A DNA stretch of 64,000 nt. It comes from Pedobacter panaciterrae. GTDB taxonomy: Bacteria > Bacteroidota > Bacteroidia > Sphingobacteriales > Sphingobacteriaceae. Made by a program: the position numbers and the translations under genes. How positions within the stretch are numbered: position 1 is the stretch's first letter; every line of letters begins with the position of its first letter. Location: contig NZ_JABMKW010000008.1 of assembly GCF_013204795.1 (NCBI RefSeq), positions 1,113,659 through 1,177,658 on the forward strand, written 5' to 3'. Below, piece after piece: positions 16,660-26,608 of this stretch. The notes below the pieces were generated by a model, which did no database searches, was not told the origin of the DNA, and saw nothing but the letters and a program-made list of their open reading frames with translations.

Positions 16660-19020
16660 ATGATTAAAAACTTACTTTTGCTGCTCTCATTTTTAATGCT
16701 TTCCTTTTCTCTGACCTATGGACAGAATATTAAAATTAATGGCGTGGTTACTGATAAAAATTCTGGGATTCCATTTGTAACCATCGAGGCAGACAAATCG
16801 ATAAAAACACAAACCGATACTAAGGGACATTTTACATTATTTGTAGAAGCCGGGAAACCGATAGTATTAAAAACAAGGGCTGTAGGATATAAGAACCTAA
16901 ATATAGAATTAGGATCTTTACAACGTGATACAACCTTAAACTGGATATTGGAACAAGAAAACAATACGTTGGAAAATGTTGTCATCTCTGCGACACGTAA
17001 ACCAGAAAATATACGGAACATAGCTGCTTCAGTAAGTGTTGTTTCAAAAAAGAAGCTAGAATCAGAAATGATTATCAACCCTGATTTAAGCACCATTTTA
17101 GCCAATCAGGTTCCGGGGTTCGCGCCAACAGCACAAACAGGAAATAACGTAGGACAAAATCTTCGAGGACGTCCAATGCTGGTTATGATTGATGGTGTGA
17201 GCCAGTCTTCACCCTTAAGAAATGCAGAGGTAGATCTACGTTCTATCGATCCCGCAGTTTTGCAGCGAATAGAAGTTGTAAAAGGTGCAACGGCAATTTA
17301 TGGAAATGGAGCAGCCGGCGGATTAGTCAACTACATTACACTTGTTCCAGATACTGCGGCAAAGTTTGCAGGAAAAACGTCTGTTAACTTAAATGGATCA
17401 ATGATCAACCCAAAAAACTCCGGAGGTGGACGCATCAATCAAATGTTTTACGGGAAGGTTGGAAAAATCGATTACGTAGCTAGTGGAACTTATGAACAAA
17501 CCGGTGAATATAAAGATGCCAAAGGTGATGTGGTTGGTCCGAACTATAGTTTAGGCGAAACTGACAGTTACAATGCATTCTTCAAAGTTGGTTACCAGCC
17601 AACTAAAAACCAACGTTTGCAACTCGTGTACAATCTGTACAGCAGTTTGCAGAACAGTAATTTCACACTAGTAAATGGTAATCTTGCCACGGGTCAAAAA
17701 GCTACAGGAGTTTTAGGTAAACCTCTAGGCATACCAACCGGGGTCGATTACAACCATAATATCCATCTATCATATAAAATAGACAGCATATTATTGAACA
17801 CTAGTCTGCATGTTGATACTTATTTTGAAAAACGCAAAGATGTATTTTACGTCTCTTTAGGTCGTTTTGATGGTGGCGATGGACAATCGCTTGCTACAAA
17901 TGAGAAAAAAGGTGCCCGTTTATTTTTAGAAACACCTGTATTACAAACCTCGGCCATAAAGGCAACACTAGCTTATGGTGCAGATTTTTTAAAGGATAAA
18001 ACTGCACAACCTTTAGTTGATGGCAGGACCTGGGTACCCGAAATGGATATGGCCAACCTGGCTCCATTTGCACAGGCAAGTATAACGGCATTAAAAGATT
18101 TGATATTTACCACCGGAATACGTCTGGAACATGTAAATATTAATGTCGACGACTACAAAACATTGCGCACTACAAATGCAACAGGGGGAACATTAACGCC
18201 TTCTTTTGATGTTACTGGTGGCAAATTAAAGTACAACACCTATTTGTATAATGCTGCATTAAAATATAACCGTTTTGCATTGTTCAGTCCTTTTGTTAGT
18301 TTCTCTCAAGGCTTTTCAGTGATGGATATTGGTCTGGCATTGCGTGAGGCCAAAGTGAATAGCATTGATAAGATCAATACCGATGCTGTAAAGGTGAATA
18401 ATTATGAGGCTGGTTTTCAAAGTACTTATCAGGACCTGACTTTTCTTGCTTCTGTGTACAAAAGTACATCGAAACTTGGTATTGAAGTCGTATACGACGC
18501 AGCTACCGGATTGTTTAATACCGCAAGAAGTCCAGAAGAAATATATGGATTTGAACTCACTGCCAATTACAAATTGATGCCGTCATTAGAATTGGGTGCA
18601 AGTTATAGTTACACCGAAGGTAAACGCGACATTGATAACAATGGCAACTTTGATGACAGTGCAGACATGTATATGAATGGCCGCCGAATTTCGGCACCAA
18701 AAATTACCGGAACGGTTACTTATAGCCCGTTGACCATATTAGATTTAACACTTAATTATACCGGAATAGCGTCACGTAACCGCTTCGAGAAAAATGCTTC
18801 AGGCGTTTACAATGGTAACGAAGGAGCAGTTAAAGCTTATAACCTATTCAGTTTTGCAGGCAGCTACAGGGCTAATAAAAATACCCGGATTACCTTAGGG
18901 GTAGAAAACCTGTTTAACCAGGATTATTTTCCAGCAAGGGCGCAATGGTTTATGCAACCTGGTTTTTATTCCAAGGGCAGGGGTACAGCAATTAACCTGG
19001 GCATATCAGTAAACTACTAA
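16660..19020 (+). CDS. TonB-dependent receptor
   Basis: About 786 residues after choosing ATG 16660, which yields a clean signal peptide (MIKNLLLLLSFLMLSFSLTY); the longer start at 16624 would bury it. A carboxypeptidase-regulatory-like domain follows (about 25-105). The plug is recognisable by NVVISATRKPENIRNIAASV and IDPAVLQRIEVVKGATAIYG. The 22-strand barrel ends ISVNY, an aromatic end suited to BAM insertion. YGNGAAGGLVNYIT is seen in siderophore-type receptors, so an iron chelate is a reasonable guess. No transporter partner adjoins it. Confidence 0.9.
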   Translation: MIKNLLLLLSFLMLSFSLTYGQNIKINGVVTDKNSGIPFVTIEADKSIKTQTDTKGHFTLFVEAGKPIVLKTRAVGYKNLNIELGSLQRDTTLNWILEQENNTLENVVISATRKPENIRNIAASVSVVSKKKLESEMIINPDLSTILANQVPGFAPTAQTGNNVGQNLRGRPMLVMIDGVSQSSPLRNAEVDLRSIDPAVLQRIEVVKGATAIYGNGAAGGLVNYITLVPDTAAKFAGKTSVNLNGSMINPKNSGGGRINQMFYGKVGKIDYVASGTYEQTGEYKDAKGDVVGPNYSLGETDSYNAFFKVGYQPTKNQRLQLVYNLYSSLQNSNFTLVNGNLATGQKATGVLGKPLGIPTGVDYNHNIHLSYKIDSILLNTSLHVDTYFEKRKDVFYVSLGRFDGGDGQSLATNEKKGARLFLETPVLQTSAIKATLAYGADFLKDKTAQPLVDGRTWVPEMDMANLAPFAQASITALKDLIFTTGIRLEHVNINVDDYKTLRTTNATGGTLTPSFDVTGGKLKYNTYLYNAALKYNRFALFSPFVSFSQGFSVMDIGLALREAKVNSIDKINTDAVKVNNYEAGFQSTYQDLTFLASVYKSTSKLGIEVVYDAATGLFNTARSPEEIYGFELTANYKLMPSLELGASYSYTEGKRDIDNNGNFDDSADMYMNGRRISAPKITGTVTYSPLTILDLTLNYTGIASRNRFEKNASGVYNGNEGAVKAYNLFSFAGSYRANKNTRITLGVENLFNQDYFPARAQWFMQPGFYSKGRGTAINLGISVNY

Positions 19021-19040
19021 TTTTAGTCACATTTAAAATA

Positions 19041-19083
19041 GAATTATCATGAGAAAATCGTCTCGATTTCCTCATGATAATTC
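19041..19083. terminator. Long-stem bidirectional terminator
   Basis: GAATTATCATGAG pairs with CTCATGATAATTC, and the inner AAAATCG/CGATTT extends the stem to about 20 bp around a TCT loop. It lies between the convergent TonB receptor and SDR genes. On the plus strand it is followed by TTATTAGATTT, a weak U-tract. Confidence 0.65.
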
Positions 19084-19100
19084 TTATTAGATTTAAAAAT

Positions 19101-19826
19101 CTAGCCCTTTAGTTTTTCTAATGCTTCCTGAAATGCTGAAGCATAAGCCTTTGTGTTGCCCACAGGAACATCAAACTGATTTTTTTCCAGTGCTATAAAG
19201 AATTCATCTGCAACTTCTTCAGGAGGAATGCCATTTGCACCGCCTATTTCCGCCGAAAATTCTGTATTTACCAAAGGAGGGTATACTTCGTATATCTGGA
19301 CGTTTTTTTGTTCTTCGTAGGTGTACCTCAATGCAACGGTATAGCTGTGCAATGCAGCTTTTGTTGCGCCATAAGTAGGTATGAATTTATTACTCCCATA
19401 AACAGCTATCGAAGAAACATTTACAACCGCTGATTCTGCTTTTTGCAGCAGGTGTGGCAGTAGCAATTCCGTAAAGTGGATTACACTAAAGTAATTTGTA
19501 TTCATTTCTATAACAGCCTTCTCGTGTGCATTTGAGGTTTCATTCAAAAGATAACTAAAGGCTGCTCCGGCATTATTTATGATGATGTTCACATCTGGGT
19601 GATGCTCTTTCAGGTGTGCCGCGATACGGACCCTGTCAGCTTCTACCGATAGATCGCCCTGGATAGCGACAGCATCGCCTAATTCTCTTAGTGCATTCTG
19701 AAGGCGTTCTTCATTACGTCCGTTAATGATGACTTTGTTGCCTGTTGCATTTAATTTTTTAGCAATTGCTAATCCTATTCCGGCGCTTCCGCCACTAATG
19801 AATACTGTATTTCCTGTTGTTTTCAT
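19101..19826 (-). CDS. SDR-family oxidoreductase (DltE-like)
   Basis: A 241-residue short-chain dehydrogenase with cofactor loop SGGSAGIGLAIAKKL, NNAG in IIINNAGAAFSYLL, NVSSIAVYGSN on the catalytic strand and an intact YGATK pair. NGRNEERLQ after the second strand suggests NADP(H). TYEEQKNVQIYEVYPPLVNT is usual for the uncharacterised DltE/YdfG-like branch. It is divergent from the HxlR gene at 19926, and paired palindromes between them suggest that HxlR controls it. Confidence 0.9.
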   Translation of the reverse strand: MKTTGNTVFISGGSAGIGLAIAKKLNATGNKVIINGRNEERLQNALRELGDAVAIQGDLSVEADRVRIAAHLKEHHPDVNIIINNAGAAFSYLLNETSNAHEKAVIEMNTNYFSVIHFTELLLPHLLQKAESAVVNVSSIAVYGSNKFIPTYGATKAALHSYTVALRYTYEEQKNVQIYEVYPPLVNTEFSAEIGGANGIPPEEVADEFFIALEKNQFDVPVGNTKAYASAFQEALEKLKG

Positions 19827-19855
19827 TGTTTATATAAATTTAATTCGTAAATTTG

Positions 19856-19903
19856 CTTGCATTTTGCAAGTACAAATATACATTTCAACTTGCAAAATGC
19901 AAG
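19856..19903. promoter_or_regulatory. Twin palindromic operators between SDR and HxlR genes
   Basis: CTTGCATTTTGCAAG (19856-19870) and CTTGCAAAATGCAAG (19889-19903) are each dyads with 6-bp arms and are exact reverse complements of each other. Their starts are 33 bp apart, about three helical turns. They lie in the 99 bp gap between the divergent SDR and HxlR genes, the expected place for an HxlR dimer operator controlling both directions. Confidence 0.65.
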
Positions 19904-19925
19904 TGATTTTATAAATATTTTTATT

Positions 19926-20333
19926 ATGGATACAAAGAAGAGGTCGGATTGCCCTATTAGCTGTTCACTTGATGTCTGGGGAGACAAATGGTCGCTGCTG
20001 ATCGTTAGGGATCTTATGTTTGCGAAACAGTGCACATATGGCGATTTTTTAAAATCGGACGAAAAAATAGCAACCAATATTTTAGCCACCCGATTACAAA
20101 TGCTCGAAGAAAATGGGATTGTTGCCAAACTAAACCATCCCGACAGCAAGGCAAAAGTTTTATATAGGCTCACACAAAAAGGGATTGATCTATTGCCTAT
20201 AATGATCGAAATTAACCTATGGGCCGAAAAATATTTTACCCTACCTGCTGAAAGGAAAGCATTGTTGAAAGAGATAAAAAAAAATAAAGAAGGCTTTTTA
20301 AAAGCTAGAATAAAGGAATTAAAAGAATCTTAA
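19926..20333 (+). CDS. HxlR-family winged-helix regulator
   Basis: About 135 residues from ATG 19926 (MDTKKRSDCPISCSLDVWGD). This start places the HxlR cysteine and GDKWSLLIVRDLMF where the family has them; an upstream in-frame start at 19857 adds junk overlapping the operators. Recognition helix IATNILATRLQMLEENGIV and wing VLYRLTQKGIDLLPI are present. It is divergent from the SDR gene and presumably represses it through the twin dyads. Confidence 0.9.
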   Translation: MDTKKRSDCPISCSLDVWGDKWSLLIVRDLMFAKQCTYGDFLKSDEKIATNILATRLQMLEENGIVAKLNHPDSKAKVLYRLTQKGIDLLPIMIEINLWAEKYFTLPAERKALLKEIKKNKEGFLKARIKELKES

Positions 20334-20338
20334 TATAG

Positions 20339-22573
20339 CTACTTATTTATCAAAATCAGTTTTTTAGCCTCTTCCAAAACCTCGTCTTTTCCGGTTAGTA
20401 TGCCATCGATGGTTGGTCTTACTACTTTGTTAATTTTTACTCCAACACGTTGAGCATTAGTGCCGTCAGGATAATACACCCCTAGGCCAGAATACCAGGT
20501 TGTAATAGCACCCGGTAAAGAAATAGGGGTAACGTTGCCATCGGCACCAGCAGACGAGCTGCCTATAACAGTAGTGTTTGGAGCACTTTGCAAAGCCATT
20601 GTAACAAACTCTGAATTGCTCTGTGAATTTTCATTAACAAGCACTACCACTTTTCCCTTATAATAATCTGTTGTTTTAATCCCGGTTTTGGCAGATTCTT
20701 CATATATAAACATACCAGGATTGCTGATGGATCGGCCAGTAAATTTTGCGAATATACTCGAGTCTGGTTTGAAATAGGCAACAAAGGTACGCTCCATTTC
20801 ATCAACCGGATAGCCACGCATGTCTACAATAATCCCTTTTGTATCTTTAAATTTTGTTTTTATGCTGTCTAGCATGGTGTTTTTATAAGCGCCACAATAA
20901 ACGTAACCAATACCAGTATTTATTAATTGGTATGCAGGTTTATGAGATTGCAGATAAACATCATTGACCTTGCTTATTTCTAAGCCTTGTTGAACCACAG
21001 TCATGGGCACATTCTTTCTAATGATTTGTAGGTTAAAAGTGCTATCGATACCTCTTCTCAGGTAAACACTAGTCATATCTCTCAATGCAGTTCCATGGTT
21101 TGAAGCTGGGGTGATAGGCAAGTATTTATTGATTAACGATTGTACTTTCTCTCCGTTAATAGCAGTTATAATATCGCCTCGGGTTAGATTCTTAGTAACA
21201 TCAAAGGTTTCTTTGAGAGAACTTGTAACTATAAGCTGATCCCCCACAAATCCGGCATCAAAGGGCAATCTATATCTTCCCAGATCCTGTTCACGGACTT
21301 CGCTTTCAATAAATGCATGCGAGTCGTGGATACTTGCAATTAGTTTAACCATTGCCTTTACGTAGGTATGTTCATTATCAGCTTTAATTACCTGTGGGAT
21401 AAAAGCAGGAAGGATAATGCTCCACTTCTCAGTAGTTAGTTCTCTGTTTGGACAAAAGTATTGAATCATACTCCAGTAACGATAAAGCGCCAATAAGCGT
21501 AAACCTGCATCAGGGTACTTCTTGTCAGCGTATTTGTTTTCATGCAGAAAAGAACTGTTTTTTATATTAATCAGACCACCTACATAATAATTCGTTGTGA
21601 TGTTTGCGTTCTTTAAAATGTAATCCAGTTTGGCCGAAAGCGTTTTGCTAAAAATTTTATTCTTGAATAGGCTTCCGTAATCAGGTCTAACGGCGATGTT
21701 TGCAAGGCTAGGCTGTGTTTTGCAATCTCCGCAGGGCGGAACTTTGCCTAATTTATCAACCCATTTTTCCATCACCTGCGATACCTGTATATCGGTTCTG
21801 CAGCTAAGAACCTCAGGCAATACACGGAAAAGTTCCGCATCCCAGTTATAATCACCATTGGCTATTGCCGGATGATGGTATTTTAGAAAGCCCCATAATT
21901 CCCCGAGTAAGCTTAAGTTTTTTTGAGTTGAGGGGGTTAATGGAATGGTATCTACTCCAGAGTTTTGATTTAGTAGCGTGTCTTTTAGTGCCTGGTATAT
22001 ATTAGCTTGTTGCTCCCGCGCTTCATCTATTGGCTTTTCGTCCAGATACAGGCGTAAGCTATCAACCCAGACCGTGCCTTTGCCAGCCAGTACCGCACCA
22101 ACGTTTATGGCTACTATTTCACGACCGTCATAAGGTAGCTGAATCATAAACTCTTTCCAGTCATTTGTGCCTGTTAAAGCCTGATTCTCTGAATTTTCGT
22201 AGCCCACACTTTTTCCATTGATGCCATCTGTGCGCATCCAGATCCCTGCAAAACCACCAGTTACGTTTTTGGTTTTTAGGTTCCCAACTAGCATTAATTG
22301 TTTTCCCTTAAATCTTTTGTTTATTTTAAAGTTTATGCCCCCGTAATCAGCACCTGCACTGTCGGTAATAGAAATGGCATATTTTCCTTGCAGTTTAATT
22401 GTACTATCCAGTTTTACGATGTACGGGCTTTGGGTTTTTATTCTAAGATTCCAACCCTCCGGATTTCCTGTGTTGTCTAGCACTTCAAAGTTGCCGTTAA
22501 ACTTGTTTTGCGCCTGTGTTAATGCACTGCATAACAGGAGTATGGAAAAAAGAGAGCGTTTAATTCTTATCAT
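20339..22573 (-). CDS. Secreted S41-family (C-terminal processing) peptidase
   Basis: A 744-residue exported protein (signal MIRIKRSLFSILLLCSALTQA). Residues about 24-175 form a beta-rich domain resembling a carbohydrate-binding module. A helical tricorn-like region and a PDZ-like segment (GDIITAINGEKVQSLINKYL) follow. The S41 catalytic region has VDMRGYP, the probable nucleophilic Ser in ENSQSNSEFVTMAL and GSSSAGADGNV. S41 proteases degrade or process extracytoplasmic proteins. Two cysteines in CGDCKTQP may bind metal. It faces the HxlR gene with a 5 bp gap. Confidence 0.87.
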   Translation of the reverse strand: MIRIKRSLFSILLLCSALTQAQNKFNGNFEVLDNTGNPEGWNLRIKTQSPYIVKLDSTIKLQGKYAISITDSAGADYGGINFKINKRFKGKQLMLVGNLKTKNVTGGFAGIWMRTDGINGKSVGYENSENQALTGTNDWKEFMIQLPYDGREIVAINVGAVLAGKGTVWVDSLRLYLDEKPIDEAREQQANIYQALKDTLLNQNSGVDTIPLTPSTQKNLSLLGELWGFLKYHHPAIANGDYNWDAELFRVLPEVLSCRTDIQVSQVMEKWVDKLGKVPPCGDCKTQPSLANIAVRPDYGSLFKNKIFSKTLSAKLDYILKNANITTNYYVGGLINIKNSSFLHENKYADKKYPDAGLRLLALYRYWSMIQYFCPNRELTTEKWSIILPAFIPQVIKADNEHTYVKAMVKLIASIHDSHAFIESEVREQDLGRYRLPFDAGFVGDQLIVTSSLKETFDVTKNLTRGDIITAINGEKVQSLINKYLPITPASNHGTALRDMTSVYLRRGIDSTFNLQIIRKNVPMTVVQQGLEISKVNDVYLQSHKPAYQLINTGIGYVYCGAYKNTMLDSIKTKFKDTKGIIVDMRGYPVDEMERTFVAYFKPDSSIFAKFTGRSISNPGMFIYEESAKTGIKTTDYYKGKVVVLVNENSQSNSEFVTMALQSAPNTTVIGSSSAGADGNVTPISLPGAITTWYSGLGVYYPDGTNAQRVGVKINKVVRPTIDGILTGKDEVLEEAKKLILINK

Positions 22574-22814
22574 AGATCTAATTTACAGAATTAAGGATTC
22601 ACTGCTATATTTTGCAATCAAGTTTAACTTTTTTTAACGTCATAGAATAATACGAGATAACTCATAGTGCCAGTATATCAAGTCAATATATTGCGTTAAT
22701 TCGTGAATTTCTGGTTATCCTTTTTGTTTAGTAGTTGCTAAAATTGATAATCCCTCGCCAATCCAATATTTTTAATAGTTTTGAGATTCGTAAAACTAAA
22801 ATAAACTACACACC

Positions 22815-24626
22815 TTGAAAAAAATCATCTTATTGGTTTTATTAACCACAGCTCTAAACTTTTCATTAACAGCGCAAAGCAACGTAAAAATATACAAGTT
22901 ATCGGCTTATGGCATAAAACCTAATTCTGGAAAAAATACCACACCTCTGCTAACTTCTTTGCTTAAGGAGATCAAAAGTAAAACTTCGGATCTCGATAAG
23001 GTGATTATTCAGTTTGAAAAAGGTAGGTATGATTTTTATCCGGAAGGTGCCATCAAGCGAGAATATTATATCTCGAATCACGATCAGGACAATCCAAAAA
23101 CAGTAGGTATAGGAATAGAAAAATTCAACAATATTACCTTGATTGGTAAAGGCACCGATTTAATGTTTCACGGACGTATGCTTCCTTTGGCATTAATTGA
23201 AAGCAGCAATGTGAAAATAAAAGATCTGAATATAGACTTCGAAAAGCCTCAGATTACCCAGGTCAAGATAATTTCAAATGATACCACAGCAGGCAATATT
23301 GTATTTGAAACTGCACCATGGGTGAAATATAAATTAAAAGACAGCACCTTTTACAACACTGGCGAAGGATGGGAAATGCAGCCAACATCAGGCATTGCCT
23401 TCGAAAACGGCACTAAACATATTATTTTCAATAGCGGTGATATTGGAGTAGGTACTAAGAGCGTAAGTGAGGTTTCGCCAGGCAAAATCATGGCACACCA
23501 CTGGAAGAATAAGAAACTGGTTCCCGGAACAGTAATAGCCATGAGGAGCTGGCAGCGGCCTGCGCCTGGTATTTTTGTTCACAAAGGCAAAAATATCAGT
23601 TTTGAAAATGTAAAGGTACATTATGCAGAGGGAATGGGGCTTTTGGCACAGCTTACAGAAAACATCTATATGGATGGTTTTGGCGTTTGCCTGAGAGGGA
23701 AAAATGACCCGCGATATTTCACTACACAGGCCGATGCAACGCATTTTTCGGGATGCAAAGGAGAAATCGTCTCTAAAAATGGTTTGTACGAGGGTATGAT
23801 GGACGACGCAATTAATATCCACGGAACCTATCTTAAAATAACAAAGAAACTAGATGATCATACGGTAATTGCTAATTACATGCATGAGCAATCTTATGGT
23901 TTTGATTGGGGAAACATACGGGATACAGTGCAGTTCATACAGTCTAAAACCATGGAACTATGGGATGCAAAGAATACTATTGCGTCCATTAAGCCAATAT
24001 TGCGCAATAGCACCGATCCGATTAAGGAATTCAGGATTGAATTTACCAAAGCGCTGGATCCTGTAATTGATCCTTCCAAACAGGATATTGGAATTGAAAA
24101 TTTATCATGGACACCGTCAGTTGTTTTTACGGGCAATACCATTCGCAACAACAGAGCAAGAGGTGCACTGTTCAGTACGCCAAAACCTACACTTGTAGCA
24201 AATAACTTATTTGACCATACTTCCGGATGTGCGATATTGTTATGTGGCGATAGTAATGGCTGGTATGAAACAGGATCGTGCAGAGACATTACTATTCGCG
24301 ATAATAAGTTTGTAAATGCCTTAACCAGTATGTATCAGTTTACCTCTGCCATAATCTCCATTTATCCAGAAATCCCTGATCTTACCAATCAAAAGAAATA
24401 TTTTCACTCGGGGATAAGGATACTGAATAACCAGTTTGATACCTTCGATCAGCCTATTTTATATGCAAAGTCTGTGGATGGACTTGTTTTTACAGGCAAT
24501 AAAATTCAAACAAATAAAGAGTATCCGGCATTTCATAGTAATAAGAAACGCTTTCTTTTTGAACGTGTAATAGGTGTGGACTTTAGTGATAATAAAGTAG
24601 ATGGAAAACCAATAGAGATGCTTTAG
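22815..24626 (+). CDS. GH110-type alpha-1,3-galactosidase (right-handed beta-helix)
   Basis: A 603-residue secreted protein starting at TTG 22815; no in-frame ATG fits, and TTG directly precedes a good signal peptide (KKIILLVLLTTALNFSLTA). Repeated beta-helix strands include SSNVKIKDLNIDFEKP. The core TQADATHFSGCKGEIVSKNG, then YEGMMDDAINIHGTYLKI, carries the cluster of aspartates expected of the inverting GH110 active site. GH110 enzymes remove terminal alpha-1,3-linked galactose, as in blood-group B or linear B structures. The family call is by motif and overall form. It is probably monocistronic or read with the next S41-like gene 82 bp downstream. Confidence 0.82.
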   Translation: MKKIILLVLLTTALNFSLTAQSNVKIYKLSAYGIKPNSGKNTTPLLTSLLKEIKSKTSDLDKVIIQFEKGRYDFYPEGAIKREYYISNHDQDNPKTVGIGIEKFNNITLIGKGTDLMFHGRMLPLALIESSNVKIKDLNIDFEKPQITQVKIISNDTTAGNIVFETAPWVKYKLKDSTFYNTGEGWEMQPTSGIAFENGTKHIIFNSGDIGVGTKSVSEVSPGKIMAHHWKNKKLVPGTVIAMRSWQRPAPGIFVHKGKNISFENVKVHYAEGMGLLAQLTENIYMDGFGVCLRGKNDPRYFTTQADATHFSGCKGEIVSKNGLYEGMMDDAINIHGTYLKITKKLDDHTVIANYMHEQSYGFDWGNIRDTVQFIQSKTMELWDAKNTIASIKPILRNSTDPIKEFRIEFTKALDPVIDPSKQDIGIENLSWTPSVVFTGNTIRNNRARGALFSTPKPTLVANNLFDHTSGCAILLCGDSNGWYETGSCRDITIRDNKFVNALTSMYQFTSAIISIYPEIPDLTNQKKYFHSGIRILNNQFDTFDQPILYAKSVDGLVFTGNKIQTNKEYPAFHSNKKRFLFERVIGVDFSDNKVDGKPIEML

Positions 24627-24708
24627 ATTTCGGATAATTTTCATATTCATTATGCAACATTATAATATTTTAGATGTCTTGTTGGTGTATACAATGAAAT
24701 AAACAATC

Positions 24709-25920
24709 ATGATCAGATTAACAATTCTCCTTTGCGTCATACTACTTCAAAGTGGTTTAAGTTTTTGCCAGCAATTATCAAAAGCCGATTATTTTCAAGA
24801 TCTGCAATATTTAAAAGATACGCTGTCTAAGCGGCACATCAACCTGTTTGCCAAGATCAGTAAAGAAGATTTCGATAAAAACATAGCTTCAATTAAATCC
24901 CGGTTAACAGATTCCGATAATGAGAAATTTACCACTGAACTTTTCAAACTCACTGTTGCTATTCGCGATGAACACACCCATATAGAACCGGTTTTTACCA
25001 AAGTTGTACCTATTAGGTTTAACAAGTTTATTGAAGGAATATATGTAACAGCAACAGACACAGCCAATGCTGACGTGCTACTTTGCCAGCTAAATGCGGT
25101 GAATGGACATGCCATTAATGAGGTGATGAGTCGTTTCAAAGAGATCATACAAAGTGAAAATCCTTCATTCTTTGACACAGGTTTTTTGCGTTTCATTAAT
25201 AATCCTCTTATTTTGAAAGGTTTACAGATTACCAGCAATTCAGATGAGACTACATTTGACTTCACCGATCCAAATGGTAAAAAGATTCAACGAGTCATTA
25301 AATCTGTGGCTGGAGCAAACGTCGATAATTTGCCGTTGGTAGAAGCGAAAAACATGCTGCTTTCCAAAAAGAAAAAAGGAAATTACTGGTACAACTATGA
25401 TGCAGGAACTGGTACGTTGTATTTCAATTACAACAAATGCCAGGAGCAAGAGGGATACCCATTTTCTGCCTTTAACGATGAACTCTTTGCTGCGATCATT
25501 AAAAATAAGCCTAAACGCCTTGTTATTGATCTGCGCGATAATGGTGGCGGTAATTCGGGTATTTTAACCCCTTTTATTGAACGTATTGAGCAAAGCCATT
25601 TAAACACTAAGGGGAAGTTTTATGTACTCATTGGAAAGCGAACCTTCTCATCGGCATTAATGAATGCAGTAGCGCTTAAGCGGGGCACTAAAGCAATCTT
25701 GTTGGGAGAGGCAACTAGTGGGAGCGTAAATCATTATGGAGAAGTAAGGGGTTTTAGGCTACCTCATACCAAAATTGTTATTGGCTATTCTACCAGGTAC
25801 TGGGAAACCTGGAAGGGATATGATGGGCCTCTGAGGCCAGATATACCAATTACTTACTCCGTAAACAACTACGCAAAAGGAATGGACGAGGCAATGATTC
25901 ATGTTGATAAGGCACGGTAG
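24709..25920 (+). CDS. Secreted S41-family peptidase-like protein
   Basis: A 403-residue protein with a signal peptide (MIRLTILLCVILLQSGLSFC). The C-terminal half carries S41 landmarks: LVIDLRDNGGGNSG, the probable nucleophile in KRTFSSALMNA and LLGEATSGSVNHYGE. No PDZ domain is evident between the helical N-terminal region and the core. It may be a degradative peptidase or an inactive relative, since the usual SASE around the serine is replaced by TFSSAL. It may be cotranscribed with the GH110 gene. Confidence 0.82.
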   Translation: MIRLTILLCVILLQSGLSFCQQLSKADYFQDLQYLKDTLSKRHINLFAKISKEDFDKNIASIKSRLTDSDNEKFTTELFKLTVAIRDEHTHIEPVFTKVVPIRFNKFIEGIYVTATDTANADVLLCQLNAVNGHAINEVMSRFKEIIQSENPSFFDTGFLRFINNPLILKGLQITSNSDETTFDFTDPNGKKIQRVIKSVAGANVDNLPLVEAKNMLLSKKKKGNYWYNYDAGTGTLYFNYNKCQEQEGYPFSAFNDELFAAIIKNKPKRLVIDLRDNGGGNSGILTPFIERIEQSHLNTKGKFYVLIGKRTFSSALMNAVALKRGTKAILLGEATSGSVNHYGEVRGFRLPHTKIVIGYSTRYWETWKGYDGPLRPDIPITYSVNNYAKGMDEAMIHVDKAR

Positions 25921-25949
25921 AAACATTGTTGAAACACAAATAAGTTACC

Positions 25950-26417
25950 ATGACTAATCGAATTGAAAATACAATTACAATAAACGCCTCTCCGGCAATA
26001 GTATGGGGAACTTTAACCCAACCCATGTTAATGAGGCAATGGATGGGAGAGCCGGAAATGGAAATAGAAGTTCATACCGATTGGCAAATTAATGGTCCAA
26101 TTCTTATTAGTGGATTTCATCATATAAAGTTTGAAAATAAGGGGATCGTTTTACAGTATGACATAAACAGCGTTCTTGAATATAGTCATTTTAGCTCTGT
26201 ATCGAGACTTGTGGACATACCTCAAAACTATTCAATCCTAAGATTTACATTGACACCTATAGAAAACCAGACGATATTAACGTTAGCAATCGAAAATTTT
26301 CCTACAGAAAATATATTTAAACATCTTGAATTTTATTGGAGAACTACCATTATGTTGATAAAGGAATTTATTGAAAAACAATTGGAGGTAATACCACCAA
26401 CAACAATTAGTAGGTGA
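25950..26417 (+). CDS. SRPBCC-family protein
   Basis: A 155-residue START-like protein opening RIENTITINASPAIVWGTLT, followed by MRQWMGEPEMEIEVHTDWQI. The C-terminal helix IMLIKEFIEKQLEVIPP completes the helix-grip fold. No partner or ligand can be inferred. It lies 29 bp after the S41-like gene on the same strand. Confidence 0.85.
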   Translation: MTNRIENTITINASPAIVWGTLTQPMLMRQWMGEPEMEIEVHTDWQINGPILISGFHHIKFENKGIVLQYDINSVLEYSHFSSVSRLVDIPQNYSILRFTLTPIENQTILTLAIENFPTENIFKHLEFYWRTTIMLIKEFIEKQLEVIPPTTISR

Positions 26418-26608
26418 ATATAAAAAATCTGTCGTCCTAATTTGTTTGTTTGAATCAAACCTACATATGTTAGTCGAAACAAGATATGTATGTAACGGAC
26501 TAATATTATATTTTTGCGAAATCTTCAAAATAGTTGGAGCATTTAGCACCGAGCGCTTTGTTAGACAAAAACTGGTAATTTTAAAATAAAAACAGAGGGA
26601 TAGGTGAA

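Noticed and set aside
23388..23822. 144-codon minus-strand frame inside the GH110-like gene
   Set aside because: A shadow frame of a well-supported gene; no domain and no promoter context.
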